Positions 17,629 to 25,135 of a DNA stretch of 64,000 nt are shown here, in pieces. The stretch spans positions 1-64,000 of the forward strand of contig NZ_JBEPMO010000012.1 of the NCBI RefSeq assembly GCF_040545805.1, written 5' to 3'. The first letter of the stretch is position 1. Each line of letters starts with the position of its first letter. The notes below the pieces were generated by a model. The model ran no database searches, was not told the origin of the DNA, and saw only the letters and a list, made by a program, of their open reading frames with translations. Position numbers and translations under genes: made by a program. Source of the DNA: Moheibacter stercoris (lineage in GTDB: Bacteria; Bacteroidota; Bacteroidia; Flavobacteriales; Weeksellaceae).

Positions 17629-18753
17629 TTAACTAAACATTTCTTTCACACGATCAAAAAAGGATTTATCATCTTTTTGAGGATGTGGAGAGAAGTTTTC
17701 ATCATCTTTAATTTTTTCAAAAAATGCTTCTTGTTCTTTGGTCAATTTATCGGGTGTCCATACATTGATATGAATGAATAAATCACCATTGCCATGCCCA
17801 TTTAAGCTTGGCAAACCTTGACCTTTCAATCGCAAGACTTTCCCAGATTGGGTTCCTTTGTCAATTTTGATTCGAACTTTGTTGTTAACTGCTGGAACTT
17901 CTTTGGATGATCCCAAAATTGCATCTGGGATGGAGATGTACAAATCATAATGTAGATTGTTACCGTCCCTTTTTAATTCTGCATGCGGTTCCTCGTCAAT
18001 CAAGACCAATAAATCACCTGCAATTCCGTCAAATGGAGCATCGTTTCCTTTTCCAGCAACTTGCAATTGAATTCCTTCACGAACACCCGCTGGAATCTTG
18101 ATTTCAACGGTTTCTTCGATTTTATTCAATCCTTGGTTATTGGCTCCAGGGGGAATATGGTCTGCTACTTTCCCAATTCCTTGACAAGTTCCACAAGTAG
18201 TTTGGGTTTGCATTTGACCTAAAAATGTATTGGTCACGCGAATTTGAACTCCCGATCCATTACAGGTAGGACAAGTTTTAAATGTCGTTCCAGGCGCTTG
18301 TTTGAAACGTTTTACTTTGACTTTTTTGGTGGTACCATTCATCATTTCCTCCAAGTTCAATTTTACGCGAATGCGCAAATCAGAACCTTTCATACGTCTT
18401 GGGCCGCGTTGTTGTTGACCGAAGCCACCTCCAAAACCACCACCGAATCCGCCGCCAAAAATATCACCGAAATGAGAGAAAATATCCTCCATGTTCATTC
18501 CGCCTCCGCCTCCAAATCCGCCTGAGCCACCCATTCCCGCATGACCATATTGATCATATCGAGCTTTTTTGTTTGGATCGCTCAAAACTTCGTAAGCTTC
18601 CGCAGCCTCCTTAAACTTTTCTTCTGCTTCTTTATCTCCTGGATTTTTGTCAGGGTGATATTTTATCGCTTGCTTACGATAGGCTTTTTTGATTTCATCT
18701 GCGCTTGCAGATTTGGAAATCCCCAATATTTCGTAATAATCTCTTTTTGACAT
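17629..18753 (-). CDS. dnaJ: Chaperone protein DnaJ (Hsp40)
   Basis: A 374-residue co-chaperone that stimulates DnaK ATPase activity. The J domain has HPD at 33-35; a Gly/Phe-rich linker covers about 73-115. The zinc-binding part has only two CxxCxGxG repeats (CPTCNGSG and CGTCQGIG) instead of four. By position, with VTNTFLGQMQT between them, these are repeats 2 and 3 (zinc centre II); centre I is replaced by Cys-free sequence. The C-terminal substrate-binding domains are complete. It follows grpE by 9 bases and shares its promoter. Confidence 0.96.
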   Translation of the reverse strand: MSKRDYYEILGISKSASADEIKKAYRKQAIKYHPDKNPGDKEAEEKFKEAAEAYEVLSDPNKKARYDQYGHAGMGGSGGFGGGGGMNMEDIFSHFGDIFGGGFGGGFGGGFGQQQRGPRRMKGSDLRIRVKLNLEEMMNGTTKKVKVKRFKQAPGTTFKTCPTCNGSGVQIRVTNTFLGQMQTQTTCGTCQGIGKVADHIPPGANNQGLNKIEETVEIKIPAGVREGIQLQVAGKGNDAPFDGIAGDLLVLIDEEPHAELKRDGNNLHYDLYISIPDAILGSSKEVPAVNNKVRIKIDKGTQSGKVLRLKGQGLPSLNGHGNGDLFIHINVWTPDKLTKEQEAFFEKIKDDENFSPHPQKDDKSFFDRVKEMFS

Positions 18754-18762
18754 CTTAATACT

Positions 18763-19296
18763 TTAATTTCCTGTTACCACTTTAGCGTAGCGAATGATTT
18801 TGTCGTTCAAGGCATATCCTGTTTCGACAACATCGACAACTTTTCCTTTTAATTCGTCACTGGGTGCTGGAATTTGTGTAATCGCTTCCATTTTGTCAGT
18901 GTCAAATTCGTCACCTGCTGCAATTTCGACAGATTTAAGTCCTTTTCCTCGTAAGGTTTCCGTTAATTTCGTTTGAATCAAGGAAACTCCTTTGAAAAGG
19001 TCTTGATCAGATGATTTTTCAATTTCTTTCATGGCTCTTTCAAAATCGTCCAAAACAGGAAGTAAAGCGGTAATAACTTCTGAATTAGCGGTTTTGAATA
19101 TATCGAAACGTTCTTTTGTTGTACGTTTTTTGTAATTATCAAATTCTGCGAATAATCGTAAATACTGATCTTTTTCTTTTTGAAGTTCTTCTTTTAATCG
19201 ATCAACTTCTGAAATGTTTTCATCTGTATTTTCAGTAGTAGTATCTTGATTTTCAAGATTTTCATTCAAAATTTCTTCATTCGTATTTTCTGACAT
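18763..19296 (-). CDS. grpE: Nucleotide exchange factor GrpE
   Basis: A 177-residue protein that releases ADP from DnaK. An acidic, Glu/Asn-rich N-terminus is followed by a long coiled coil (about 28-80), including the family segment LRLFAEFDNYKKRT. A C-terminal beta domain has ISVEIAAGDEFD-like sequence and ends TGYALNDKIIRYAKVVTGN-like (key residues G-Y-x-L-x-x-x-I-R-x-A-x-V). First gene of grpE-dnaJ; the upstream region carries a probable regulated promoter. Confidence 0.96.
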   Translation of the reverse strand: MSENTNEEILNENLENQDTTTENTDENISEVDRLKEELQKEKDQYLRLFAEFDNYKKRTTKERFDIFKTANSEVITALLPVLDDFERAMKEIEKSSDQDLFKGVSLIQTKLTETLRGKGLKSVEIAAGDEFDTDKMEAITQIPAPSDELKGKVVDVVETGYALNDKIIRYAKVVTGN

Positions 19297-19320
19297 CGTA
19301 TTATTATTTTGGTTGAATTA

Positions 19321-19362
19321 GTCAAAAACATTGCCAATCCAAGAATTCTGTCAGTTTGGCAG
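19321..19362 (-). promoter_or_regulatory. Probable sigma-54-type promoter with upstream inverted repeat for grpE-dnaJ
   Basis: On the minus strand, TTGGCAATGTTTTTGAC (19321-19337) fits the -24/-12 pattern, with GG and TTG at the right spacing; the canonical C after TTG is an A. It ends 24 bases before the grpE ATG. Immediately upstream is the inverted repeat CTGCCAAACTGACAG (19348-19362), a likely operator or activator site. No TAnnTTTG box is present for grpE. Assignment to sigma-54 is inference. Confidence 0.5.
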
Positions 19363-19437
19363 TTAAACCCTTCCTATAAAAATTGCCGTGGTTTTGAATC
19401 AATAATTTCTATCTTTAAATATTGAAAAGACTCATAC

Positions 19438-20154
19438 ATGAAAATTGAAATTTGTGCAACATCTGTCCAATCGGCCATTCATGCAGAAAATGCAGGAGCC
19501 GACCGAATTGAACTTTGTTCAGAGCTGGCAGTAGGTGGTGTAACTCCCTCGTATGGACTTTTGCTTCAAGTATTAGGAGCCGTGAAAATCCCGGTATATG
19601 TTTTGGTTCGTCCTAGAAGTGGAAACTTTGTTTATGAGGAAGCTGAATTTCAAGCGATGTTACAAGATATTGAATTGTGCAAAGATTTAGGTTGTTCAGG
19701 AATTGTAAGTGGTGTACTAACCGAAAATTTTGAAATTGATGTGGTGCGTACCAAAGAATTGGTTCAAGCGTCCTATCCCATGAAATTTACTTTCCATAGA
19801 GCTTTTGACTTGATTCCCAATCCCAATGAGGGTGCTGAAATTTTAATGGATTTGGGTGTGAATCGGATTTTGAGTTCAGGGCAGGAAAGTTCAGCCGAAA
19901 AGGGAATTGATCTTTTATGGAACTTGAAAAAGCAAACGGAGGGAATTTTAACTATTTTGCCTGGAGGAGGAATCAATCCATCGAATGCGAAATTATTCAA
20001 AGAAAAGGGGTTTGAGGAAATTCATGCTTCTGCCTCTGCGGTTTGGAAAGAAAATCCTGCGCCCAAAATTTCTATGAATTCGGCAAAATTTATGGACGAA
20101 ACAAAAGTATTTGTTTCGGATGTCGAGATCATTCAACAATTGAAAATGACTTGA
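19438..20154 (+). CDS. cutC: CutC family protein
   Basis: A 238-residue TIM-barrel protein of the CutC family (historically linked to copper homeostasis; the real reaction is uncertain). Family features: MKIEICATS at the start, GADRIELCSELAVGGVTPS near 25-43, VLVRPRSGNFVY near 58-69, FTFHRAFD near 117-124, and the ILPGGGIN barrel-end motif near 174-181. It is divergent from grpE; a TATCTTTA box at 19410-19417, 20 bases before the ATG, is its probable promoter. Confidence 0.9.
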   Translation: MKIEICATSVQSAIHAENAGADRIELCSELAVGGVTPSYGLLLQVLGAVKIPVYVLVRPRSGNFVYEEAEFQAMLQDIELCKDLGCSGIVSGVLTENFEIDVVRTKELVQASYPMKFTFHRAFDLIPNPNEGAEILMDLGVNRILSSGQESSAEKGIDLLWNLKKQTEGILTILPGGGINPSNAKLFKEKGFEEIHASASAVWKENPAPKISMNSAKFMDETKVFVSDVEIIQQLKMT

Positions 20155-20184
20155 TATGAGCATGTTATACTAATCGAGAGTATT

Positions 20185-20457
20185 GTGGATTTAACCGATC
20201 AACAAAACATCGTTTTTACGCAAATTTTAAATTTATCGATGTTTGGGGAAATGCAGGAATACAATCAATTGTTTGATGTGGGGGAAATCGTAGATTTTGA
20301 AATTGGTCATTTTGAAGATTCAACTGATGTCAATGTTCAAAATCTAATTCGTTTGTTCCATACATTAGGAGAAACCATTCAATCTTTAGCCAATTTAAAT
20401 TCCATTTCACAAGAAGAAATAGATAATTTTATAGAAAATAATCGAAATGAACCGTAG
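20185..20457 (+). CDS. Small acidic protein of unknown function
   Basis: A 90-residue acidic protein beginning at GTG (MDLTDQQNIVFTQILNLSMFGEMQEYNQLF). I do not recognise a family. It has no signal peptide or membrane segment and looks alpha-helical. It lies 30 bases after cutC and overlaps the start of the asparaginase gene by 11 bases, so translational coupling is likely. The GTG start is the only plausible one, because the frame is closed shortly upstream. Confidence 0.6.
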   Translation: MDLTDQQNIVFTQILNLSMFGEMQEYNQLFDVGEIVDFEIGHFEDSTDVNVQNLIRLFHTLGETIQSLANLNSISQEEIDNFIENNRNEP

Positions 20458-21433
20458 AAAATTTATTAGAAATACTGCTTTATCAGGCTTGGGCTTAACT
20501 GTTGGAGGTTCTGTATTGGCAAAGGGATTAGAGGAACTTCCAGTATCCACTCACTCATCAGAATTTAAAGGTCCTTTGGTGATTGCCACGTGGAACGTGC
20601 CTAATGCTACTGCCAAAGCTTGGGAAGTTTTGGAAAAAGGAGGTTCTGCTCTCGATGCGGTTGAAAAAGGCTGCAATGTTGAAGAAGAAGATCCGAAAAA
20701 TTCTTCGGTTGGTTATGGCGGATTGCCCGATCGCGAAGGGATTGTGACTTTGGACGCATGTATCATGGATCATAACGGTAATTATGGCTCTGTTGTTTTT
20801 CTTCAAAATATCGTGCATGCGATTTCGGTTGCACGAAAGGTGATGGAAGAAACACCGCATGTCTTGATGGCAGGAAAAGGAGCGGAGGATTTTGCGGTTG
20901 CACAAGGTTTTAAACGCACCAATCTTTTGACAGAATCCTCTAAAAAAGCTTGGGAGGAATGGAAAGTTACTTCAGAATACAAACCGATTATCAACATAGA
21001 AAATCACGATACAATTGGGATGCTCGCAATCGATAAAGACGGGAATCTTGCGGGCGGATGTACCACAAGTGGATTGGCGTACAAAATGCACGGTCGAGTA
21101 GGAGATTCACCGATTATCGGTTCTGGATTATTTTTGGACAATGAGGTAGGTGCAGCAACTGCAACGGGATTGGGCGAGGAGGTTTTGAAAACCGTTGGTT
21201 CTTTTTTAATTGTGGAATTGATGCGTCACGGAAGAACCCCTCAACAAGCTTGTGAAGAAGCGGTCAATCGAATTATGAAAAAACAAATACATCGCAAAGA
21301 TTTTCAAGTCGGGTTTATTGCCTTGAATACTAAAGGTGAAGTGGGCGCTTATTCGGTTCACGGTGGATTTAGTTATCAGATTTATCAGAATGGGGAAAAC
21401 AAAAATGTATCGCCTGATTTTTTGTCGAAATAA
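20447..21433 (+). CDS. Tat-exported asparaginase/glycosylasparaginase (Ntn hydrolase)
   Basis: A 328-residue type 2 asparaginase-family precursor. The N-terminus has a twin-arginine motif (NRRKFI) followed by a hydrophobic stretch ending near VLAKG, so it is exported folded to the periplasm. The precursor self-cleaves before the catalytic Thr: NHDTIGML places this at D188/T189, splitting alpha (about 30-188) and beta chains. The beta chain has the GGCTTSG and GRVGDSPIIGSG motifs characteristic of N4-(beta-N-acetylglucosaminyl)-L-asparaginases, which suggests glycoasparagine hydrolysis; beta-aspartyl peptidase is the alternative. It is the last gene of a cutC-small ORF-asparaginase unit. Confidence 0.88.
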   Translation: MNRRKFIRNTALSGLGLTVGGSVLAKGLEELPVSTHSSEFKGPLVIATWNVPNATAKAWEVLEKGGSALDAVEKGCNVEEEDPKNSSVGYGGLPDREGIVTLDACIMDHNGNYGSVVFLQNIVHAISVARKVMEETPHVLMAGKGAEDFAVAQGFKRTNLLTESSKKAWEEWKVTSEYKPIINIENHDTIGMLAIDKDGNLAGGCTTSGLAYKMHGRVGDSPIIGSGLFLDNEVGAATATGLGEEVLKTVGSFLIVELMRHGRTPQQACEEAVNRIMKKQIHRKDFQVGFIALNTKGEVGAYSVHGGFSYQIYQNGENKNVSPDFLSK

Positions 21434-21447
21434 TTATAGAATTTAGT

Positions 21448-21486
21448 CCTTCGGCTCCCGATAGCTATCGGGACAGGGTGACGGAG
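21448..21486. repeat. REP-like element with 16-bp palindrome
   Basis: CCTTCGGCT leads into the perfect palindrome CCCGATAGCTATCGGG (21457-21472), then ACAGGGTGAC. The same palindrome within the same TTCG...ACAG frame recurs at 22583-22616. It lies just after the asparaginase stop and could act as its terminator-like hairpin. Confidence 0.75.
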
Positions 21487-21489
21487 GAT

Positions 21490-22137
21490 TTAATTTTTTA
21501 GGTAAATATTTTCAATCATTTTGGTTAGTTCAATGAATTCTTTTTCATCTTCTTCTCGTGGTGACCATCTTTGAATGAATTGGTAATCACCATTTTTATA
21601 GACTTCCAAAATATGAATGTCTCCATCTAATCCCATTTGATTATGCGTATTATGATTGGGTAAATCAAATTGCTTTAGTTTCTGTTCCAATTGATAAAAG
21701 GTATGCCAATCAAATGCCACGAGGGTGTCTTTTACAATTTCTCCTGGTTCATAAGAATCAGATGTAGTTAAAAGTTCAATTTCTTTGTAATGGATATACC
21801 AATCATTAAAACTTTTTTGGATTCGATAGGTGTAGGAATTTGTAAAAGAAGGCAGAATCGTGTATCGAATGATATAACCCGAATCAATTTTTTTAGAGAA
21901 ATTCGGCTCTTCCATTTTTTGAAGGTATTCTGAAAACCATCTATTTATATCTGGATGTAATTTCCCTTGTTGATCTGGGAATTTGCTTCTATCCAAACTG
22001 TCGGTTTATAGTGGAAAATAATAATCAAATTCTGTTTTAGTGGTTAATTGTTCTTCTTTTGTAATTTCTTGTTTTTTGCAGGAATATGCCAAAAGAAAAA
22101 TTTAAATGAGATATGTGAAATGTTTAAATAATGTCAA
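21490..22137 (-). pseudogene. Decayed lipoprotein gene with two in-frame stops
   Basis: The open part (21490-21996, 168 codons) has no ATG; its first possible codon is TTG. Reading upstream in the same frame gives a lipoprotein-like leader (LTLFKHFTYLI, stop, IFLLAYSCKKQE), then a linker ending FDYYFPL, a second stop, then TDSLDRSKFPDQQ. The two TAA codons are at 22102-22104 and 22006-22008 (plus-strand coordinates). The likely original start is the TTG, perhaps formerly ATG, at 22137. The body is a 168-residue unrecognised domain rich in aromatic residues. This is a broken gene unless stop readthrough occurs. Confidence 0.7.
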
Positions 22138-22160
22138 GATTTTAATTTTAATATGATAGG

Positions 22161-22487
22161 TCACCCTGAGCTTGTCGAAGGGTCTTTGGGCTTTCCAAAT
22201 TCAGTATAATTTTTACTTAGGATTTTCAAGTCTTCCCATCTCGCTTCAATCAGAGTTTTCTTTTTAATTCTACTCCAACCCTTAATTTTTTTCTCAAATA
22301 ACATAGCTTCATTAAAATCAGAAAACTCTTGATAAAATACCAATTTCAAAGGTCTTCTTTTGAAAGTAAAACAATTTTGAAACCAGCCTTCTTGATGTTG
22401 CATAAATCGCTTTTCTAAATCTGATGTCAATCCTGTATAATAACTTTCATCTGAGCACTTTAGTATGTACACATAAAATGTTTTCAT
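22161..22487 (-). CDS. GIY-YIG domain nuclease
   Basis: A 108-residue single-domain GIY-YIG protein (UPF0213/YhbQ-like). The hallmark appears as FYVYILKCSDESYYTGLT (Y-V-Y then Y-T-G), followed by the conserved Arg of EKRFMQH and the Glu of FEKKIKGWSR. Typical length is about 80-100 residues. The last seven codons (DPSTSSG) and the stop lie inside a REP-like hairpin (22163-22183), so the repeat has become part of the coding sequence. Two more hairpins of the same family lie upstream at 22526 and 22583. Small GIY-YIG proteins of this kind are common in Bacteroidota with unclear function. Confidence 0.88.
   Translation of the reverse strand: MKTFYVYILKCSDESYYTGLTSDLEKRFMQHQEGWFQNCFTFKRRPLKLVFYQEFSDFNEAMLFEKKIKGWSRIKKKTLIEARWEDLKILSKNYTEFGKPKDPSTSSG
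22163..22183 (-). repeat. REP-like hairpin forming the 3' end of the GIY-YIG gene
   Basis: On the minus strand, ACCCT-TCGACAAGCTC-AGGGT: 5-bp arms around an 11-base loop. It encodes the last residues of the nuclease and overlaps its stop codon. The loop is identical to that at 22526, but the arms differ and stay complementary. Confidence 0.85.
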
Positions 22488-22525
22488 GTGTTGAATTTAC
22501 AAATAAAATTGCGAATTGTTTAGAA

Positions 22526-22546
22526 ATGCTTCGACAAGCTCAGCAT
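22526..22546 (+). repeat. REP-like hairpin
   Basis: ATGCT-TCGACAAGCTC-AGCAT, 39 bases upstream of the GIY-YIG start codon and in the opposite orientation to the copy at its 3' end. Confidence 0.85.
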
Positions 22547-22582
22547 GACTAAATATATAGGAAGGTTTTATATTAGTAGAAT

Positions 22583-22616
22583 ATGCTTCGACTCCCGATA
22601 GCTATCGGGACAGCAT
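22583..22616 (+). repeat. REP-like hairpin with inserted palindrome
   Basis: The outer arms ATGCT/AGCAT are the same as at 22526, but the loop holds the perfect palindrome CCCGATAGCTATCGGG (22594-22609). It lies between the TonB-dependent receptor terminator and the GIY-YIG gene. Confidence 0.85.
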
Positions 22617-22632
22617 GACATCAAGGTATACT

Positions 22633-22666
22633 AAAAAAAGGATGAAAGTTTACTTTCATCCTTTTT
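22633..22666 (-). terminator. Intrinsic terminator of the TonB-dependent receptor gene
   Basis: GGATGAAAG (22640-22648) pairs with CTTTCATCC (22653-22661), extended by A/T pairs on both sides, with a U-run on the minus transcript. It is 22 bases after the receptor stop. Confidence 0.9.
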
Positions 22667-22687
22667 CAAATATCATATTTCTAAAAT

Positions 22688-25135
22688 TTAGAACTTCATT
22701 CTTATTTTTGCATTGATGAATCTACCTGTTAAACGATTCGGAACGCCATAGATTTGAGATGAATTTACATCACGAACCCACGTATTACTAATTTCATTGC
22801 GGATGTCAAAAATATTGAACAAATCAACTCCTAAAGACAATTCTTTGAAATTTTTCCAGAAGTTTCCGTTTGCTTTCAATTCATTTTGGTTGATGAATTC
22901 TTTGATGAATCCGATGTCGACACGTTTGTAATCGGTTAAATAATTTTGGTAATCATAAGGATCAGTCAAAGGTGGCGCTCCATTTGGAACTCCCGAAGCA
23001 TACACCAAATTTACATTGACTTTGAACGAAGGCAAAATCGGCATATAATCTTGGAAGAAAATCGAAGCTTTGAAACGTGGGTCAGTTGCCATCGGGATGT
23101 TTCCTCGGTCATCGATGTTTTGGAATGCTCTTGCATACGATAAACTCAACCAAGAATCCACGCCTGGAACAAATTCCCCAAACAAACGCATATCGACTCC
23201 GTAACCATATCCTTTCGCATTGTTATCAGCCGTATAACGGATTCTTACATTGTCCACGAAATATGGATTCAAATCGTTGAATAATTTGTAATACGCCTCT
23301 GTTGTCATTTTAAATGGACTATTCCACATGTTGAATTCGTAGTCATGACCCAAAATAAAATGAACAGATTGTTGTGATTTTACTTCGTTGTTTAAAGTTC
23401 CATCCAATCTTCTTACTTCACGGTAGAAAGGCGGCTGGTAATAAATTCCGGTATTGAAACGGAAAGTCATATTTTTCTCCCAATCGGGTTTGATGGCAAT
23501 TTGCGCCCTTGGACTGATGTTCAATTCTTCGTTGAAATCCCAATAGGTGGCACGAACTCCTCCGTTTACTAAAACTTTGGAATTTCCCCACATGAAACGT
23601 TTGGTGTATTGAGCAAATGCTGCATAACGATTGGAAGCCAATTCATTTTTCGCATGGATGCTATAATTCAATTCCAAATTGCTTGGATCCAATTGTCCTG
23701 GATTGTAAATGTTCGGAATGGAATAGCCAGTCGAATCCAAATATTGCCATTCACTCATCAAATCACGGATGTCTTCACGTTGGTATTTTAAACCCCATTC
23801 GATATCGTTGTTTACATTGATTTTGTAACGACCTCTGTGTTGTGCTCCCACAACCAAAGCGTCGAAATTATTTCTCGCATGGTCGATTTGGCTTCCGATG
23901 TCGTATGTAGACAAATAATTTCCTTCTCCGTCCAATTCATTGATTCTATACGCACCATAAATGTCGAAATATTCTCTTTCTTTGGAATGGAATGCAAATG
24001 CGTCCACTACCAAATCCAATTTTGTGTTCGGTTTATGACGAATGGTCAAGGAACCTGATTCGGTTTGGAATTTATCTTCTTCGTTTCCTTCGTAGAAAAC
24101 AGTTAAACTCATTGGATTGTCCAAGGTTCCGAATTTGGTTTCACGATTTTTTGGAACCAAATCAAATTTTGAATCGGTTTTTGCTCCTAAAAAGGAAACT
24201 TCCCATTTCGAATTGAACTTATAATTCAAATAGGCTTGAACGTCATAATAGCTTGGATTGAAATCACTCTCACCATCCAAGGTATTCAAAATTAAGTTTC
24301 TATTTTGATAACGCGCTCCAACGATTGCAGAGAATTTACCGTCTTTTGAGCCAGATCCAACCGTTAGATTTCCACCCATCAAACTTGCTTCAACGGTAGC
24401 CTCAAAAGATCTTGGTCGTTTGTAGATGATGTCCAAAACACTCGACATTTTGTCTCCGTATTTCGCTTCCCATCCACCTGCAGAAAAGTTAACGGCTTCG
24501 GTCATTGCGGGATTCACAAATCCCAAGCCTTCTTGTTCGCCTGAACGAATTAATTGTGGTTTGTAGATTTCGATTCCATTTACATAAATTAAATTTTCAT
24601 CATAACTTCCTCCGCGAACACGGTATTGAGACGTTAATTCCGAACCAACACTTACAGTAGGTAAACTACCAATCATTTCCGTAACACCTCCCGTAAGACC
24701 AATGGAAGTTTCCATATCAGCTGGACTTAAAGAAGTACTATTGATTGGTTTTGGGCGTTCCCCCATGATGATTGCTTCTTGCAATTGAACTCCGTCAGAT
24801 GCTCCTTCCGACAAAATAATATAACGTTCGTAGGTTTGACCCGAAGCGACATTCACGGTTTCTGTGAAGGTAATTCGGCCATCTTGTTCAAAACGAACTT
24901 GGATGTCGGAATCAGAAGAAACAGTTAGACTAAAATTTCCATTTCCATCTGTATAAGTTGTATTGGTTCCATCGGTCACGGTTACATCCATGAGAGGGAA
25001 ATTGTATTCGTCAAATACTTTTCCTTTGAAAGTTGCTTGTTGTGCGAAGGTAAATCCGGCAAATAAAACGAAAAGAAAGAATAAATTAATTCTTTGTGAA
25101 ATTTGCGGTGTAGGTTGCGGTGTTGTTTTTTTCAT
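22688..25135 (-). CDS. TonB-dependent outer membrane receptor
   Basis: An 815-residue outer membrane protein. A signal peptide (hydrophobic INLFFLFVLFAGFTFAQ, ending near residue 32) precedes a carboxypeptidase-regulatory-like beta domain (about 35-115). A plug domain follows (about 135-240, with YRVRGGSYDENLIYVNGIEI), then a long 22-strand-type barrel ending in a hydrophobic C-terminus with Phe last (INAKIRMKF). The substrate is unknown. The start overlaps the end of the upstream M23 peptidase gene by 50 bases, so the two are co-transcribed and probably coupled. No SusD partner is nearby. Confidence 0.9.
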   Translation of the reverse strand: MKKTTPQPTPQISQRINLFFLFVLFAGFTFAQQATFKGKVFDEYNFPLMDVTVTDGTNTTYTDGNGNFSLTVSSDSDIQVRFEQDGRITFTETVNVASGQTYERYIILSEGASDGVQLQEAIIMGERPKPINSTSLSPADMETSIGLTGGVTEMIGSLPTVSVGSELTSQYRVRGGSYDENLIYVNGIEIYKPQLIRSGEQEGLGFVNPAMTEAVNFSAGGWEAKYGDKMSSVLDIIYKRPRSFEATVEASLMGGNLTVGSGSKDGKFSAIVGARYQNRNLILNTLDGESDFNPSYYDVQAYLNYKFNSKWEVSFLGAKTDSKFDLVPKNRETKFGTLDNPMSLTVFYEGNEEDKFQTESGSLTIRHKPNTKLDLVVDAFAFHSKEREYFDIYGAYRINELDGEGNYLSTYDIGSQIDHARNNFDALVVGAQHRGRYKINVNNDIEWGLKYQREDIRDLMSEWQYLDSTGYSIPNIYNPGQLDPSNLELNYSIHAKNELASNRYAAFAQYTKRFMWGNSKVLVNGGVRATYWDFNEELNISPRAQIAIKPDWEKNMTFRFNTGIYYQPPFYREVRRLDGTLNNEVKSQQSVHFILGHDYEFNMWNSPFKMTTEAYYKLFNDLNPYFVDNVRIRYTADNNAKGYGYGVDMRLFGEFVPGVDSWLSLSYARAFQNIDDRGNIPMATDPRFKASIFFQDYMPILPSFKVNVNLVYASGVPNGAPPLTDPYDYQNYLTDYKRVDIGFIKEFINQNELKANGNFWKNFKELSLGVDLFNIFDIRNEISNTWVRDVNSSQIYGVPNRLTGRFINAKIRMKF

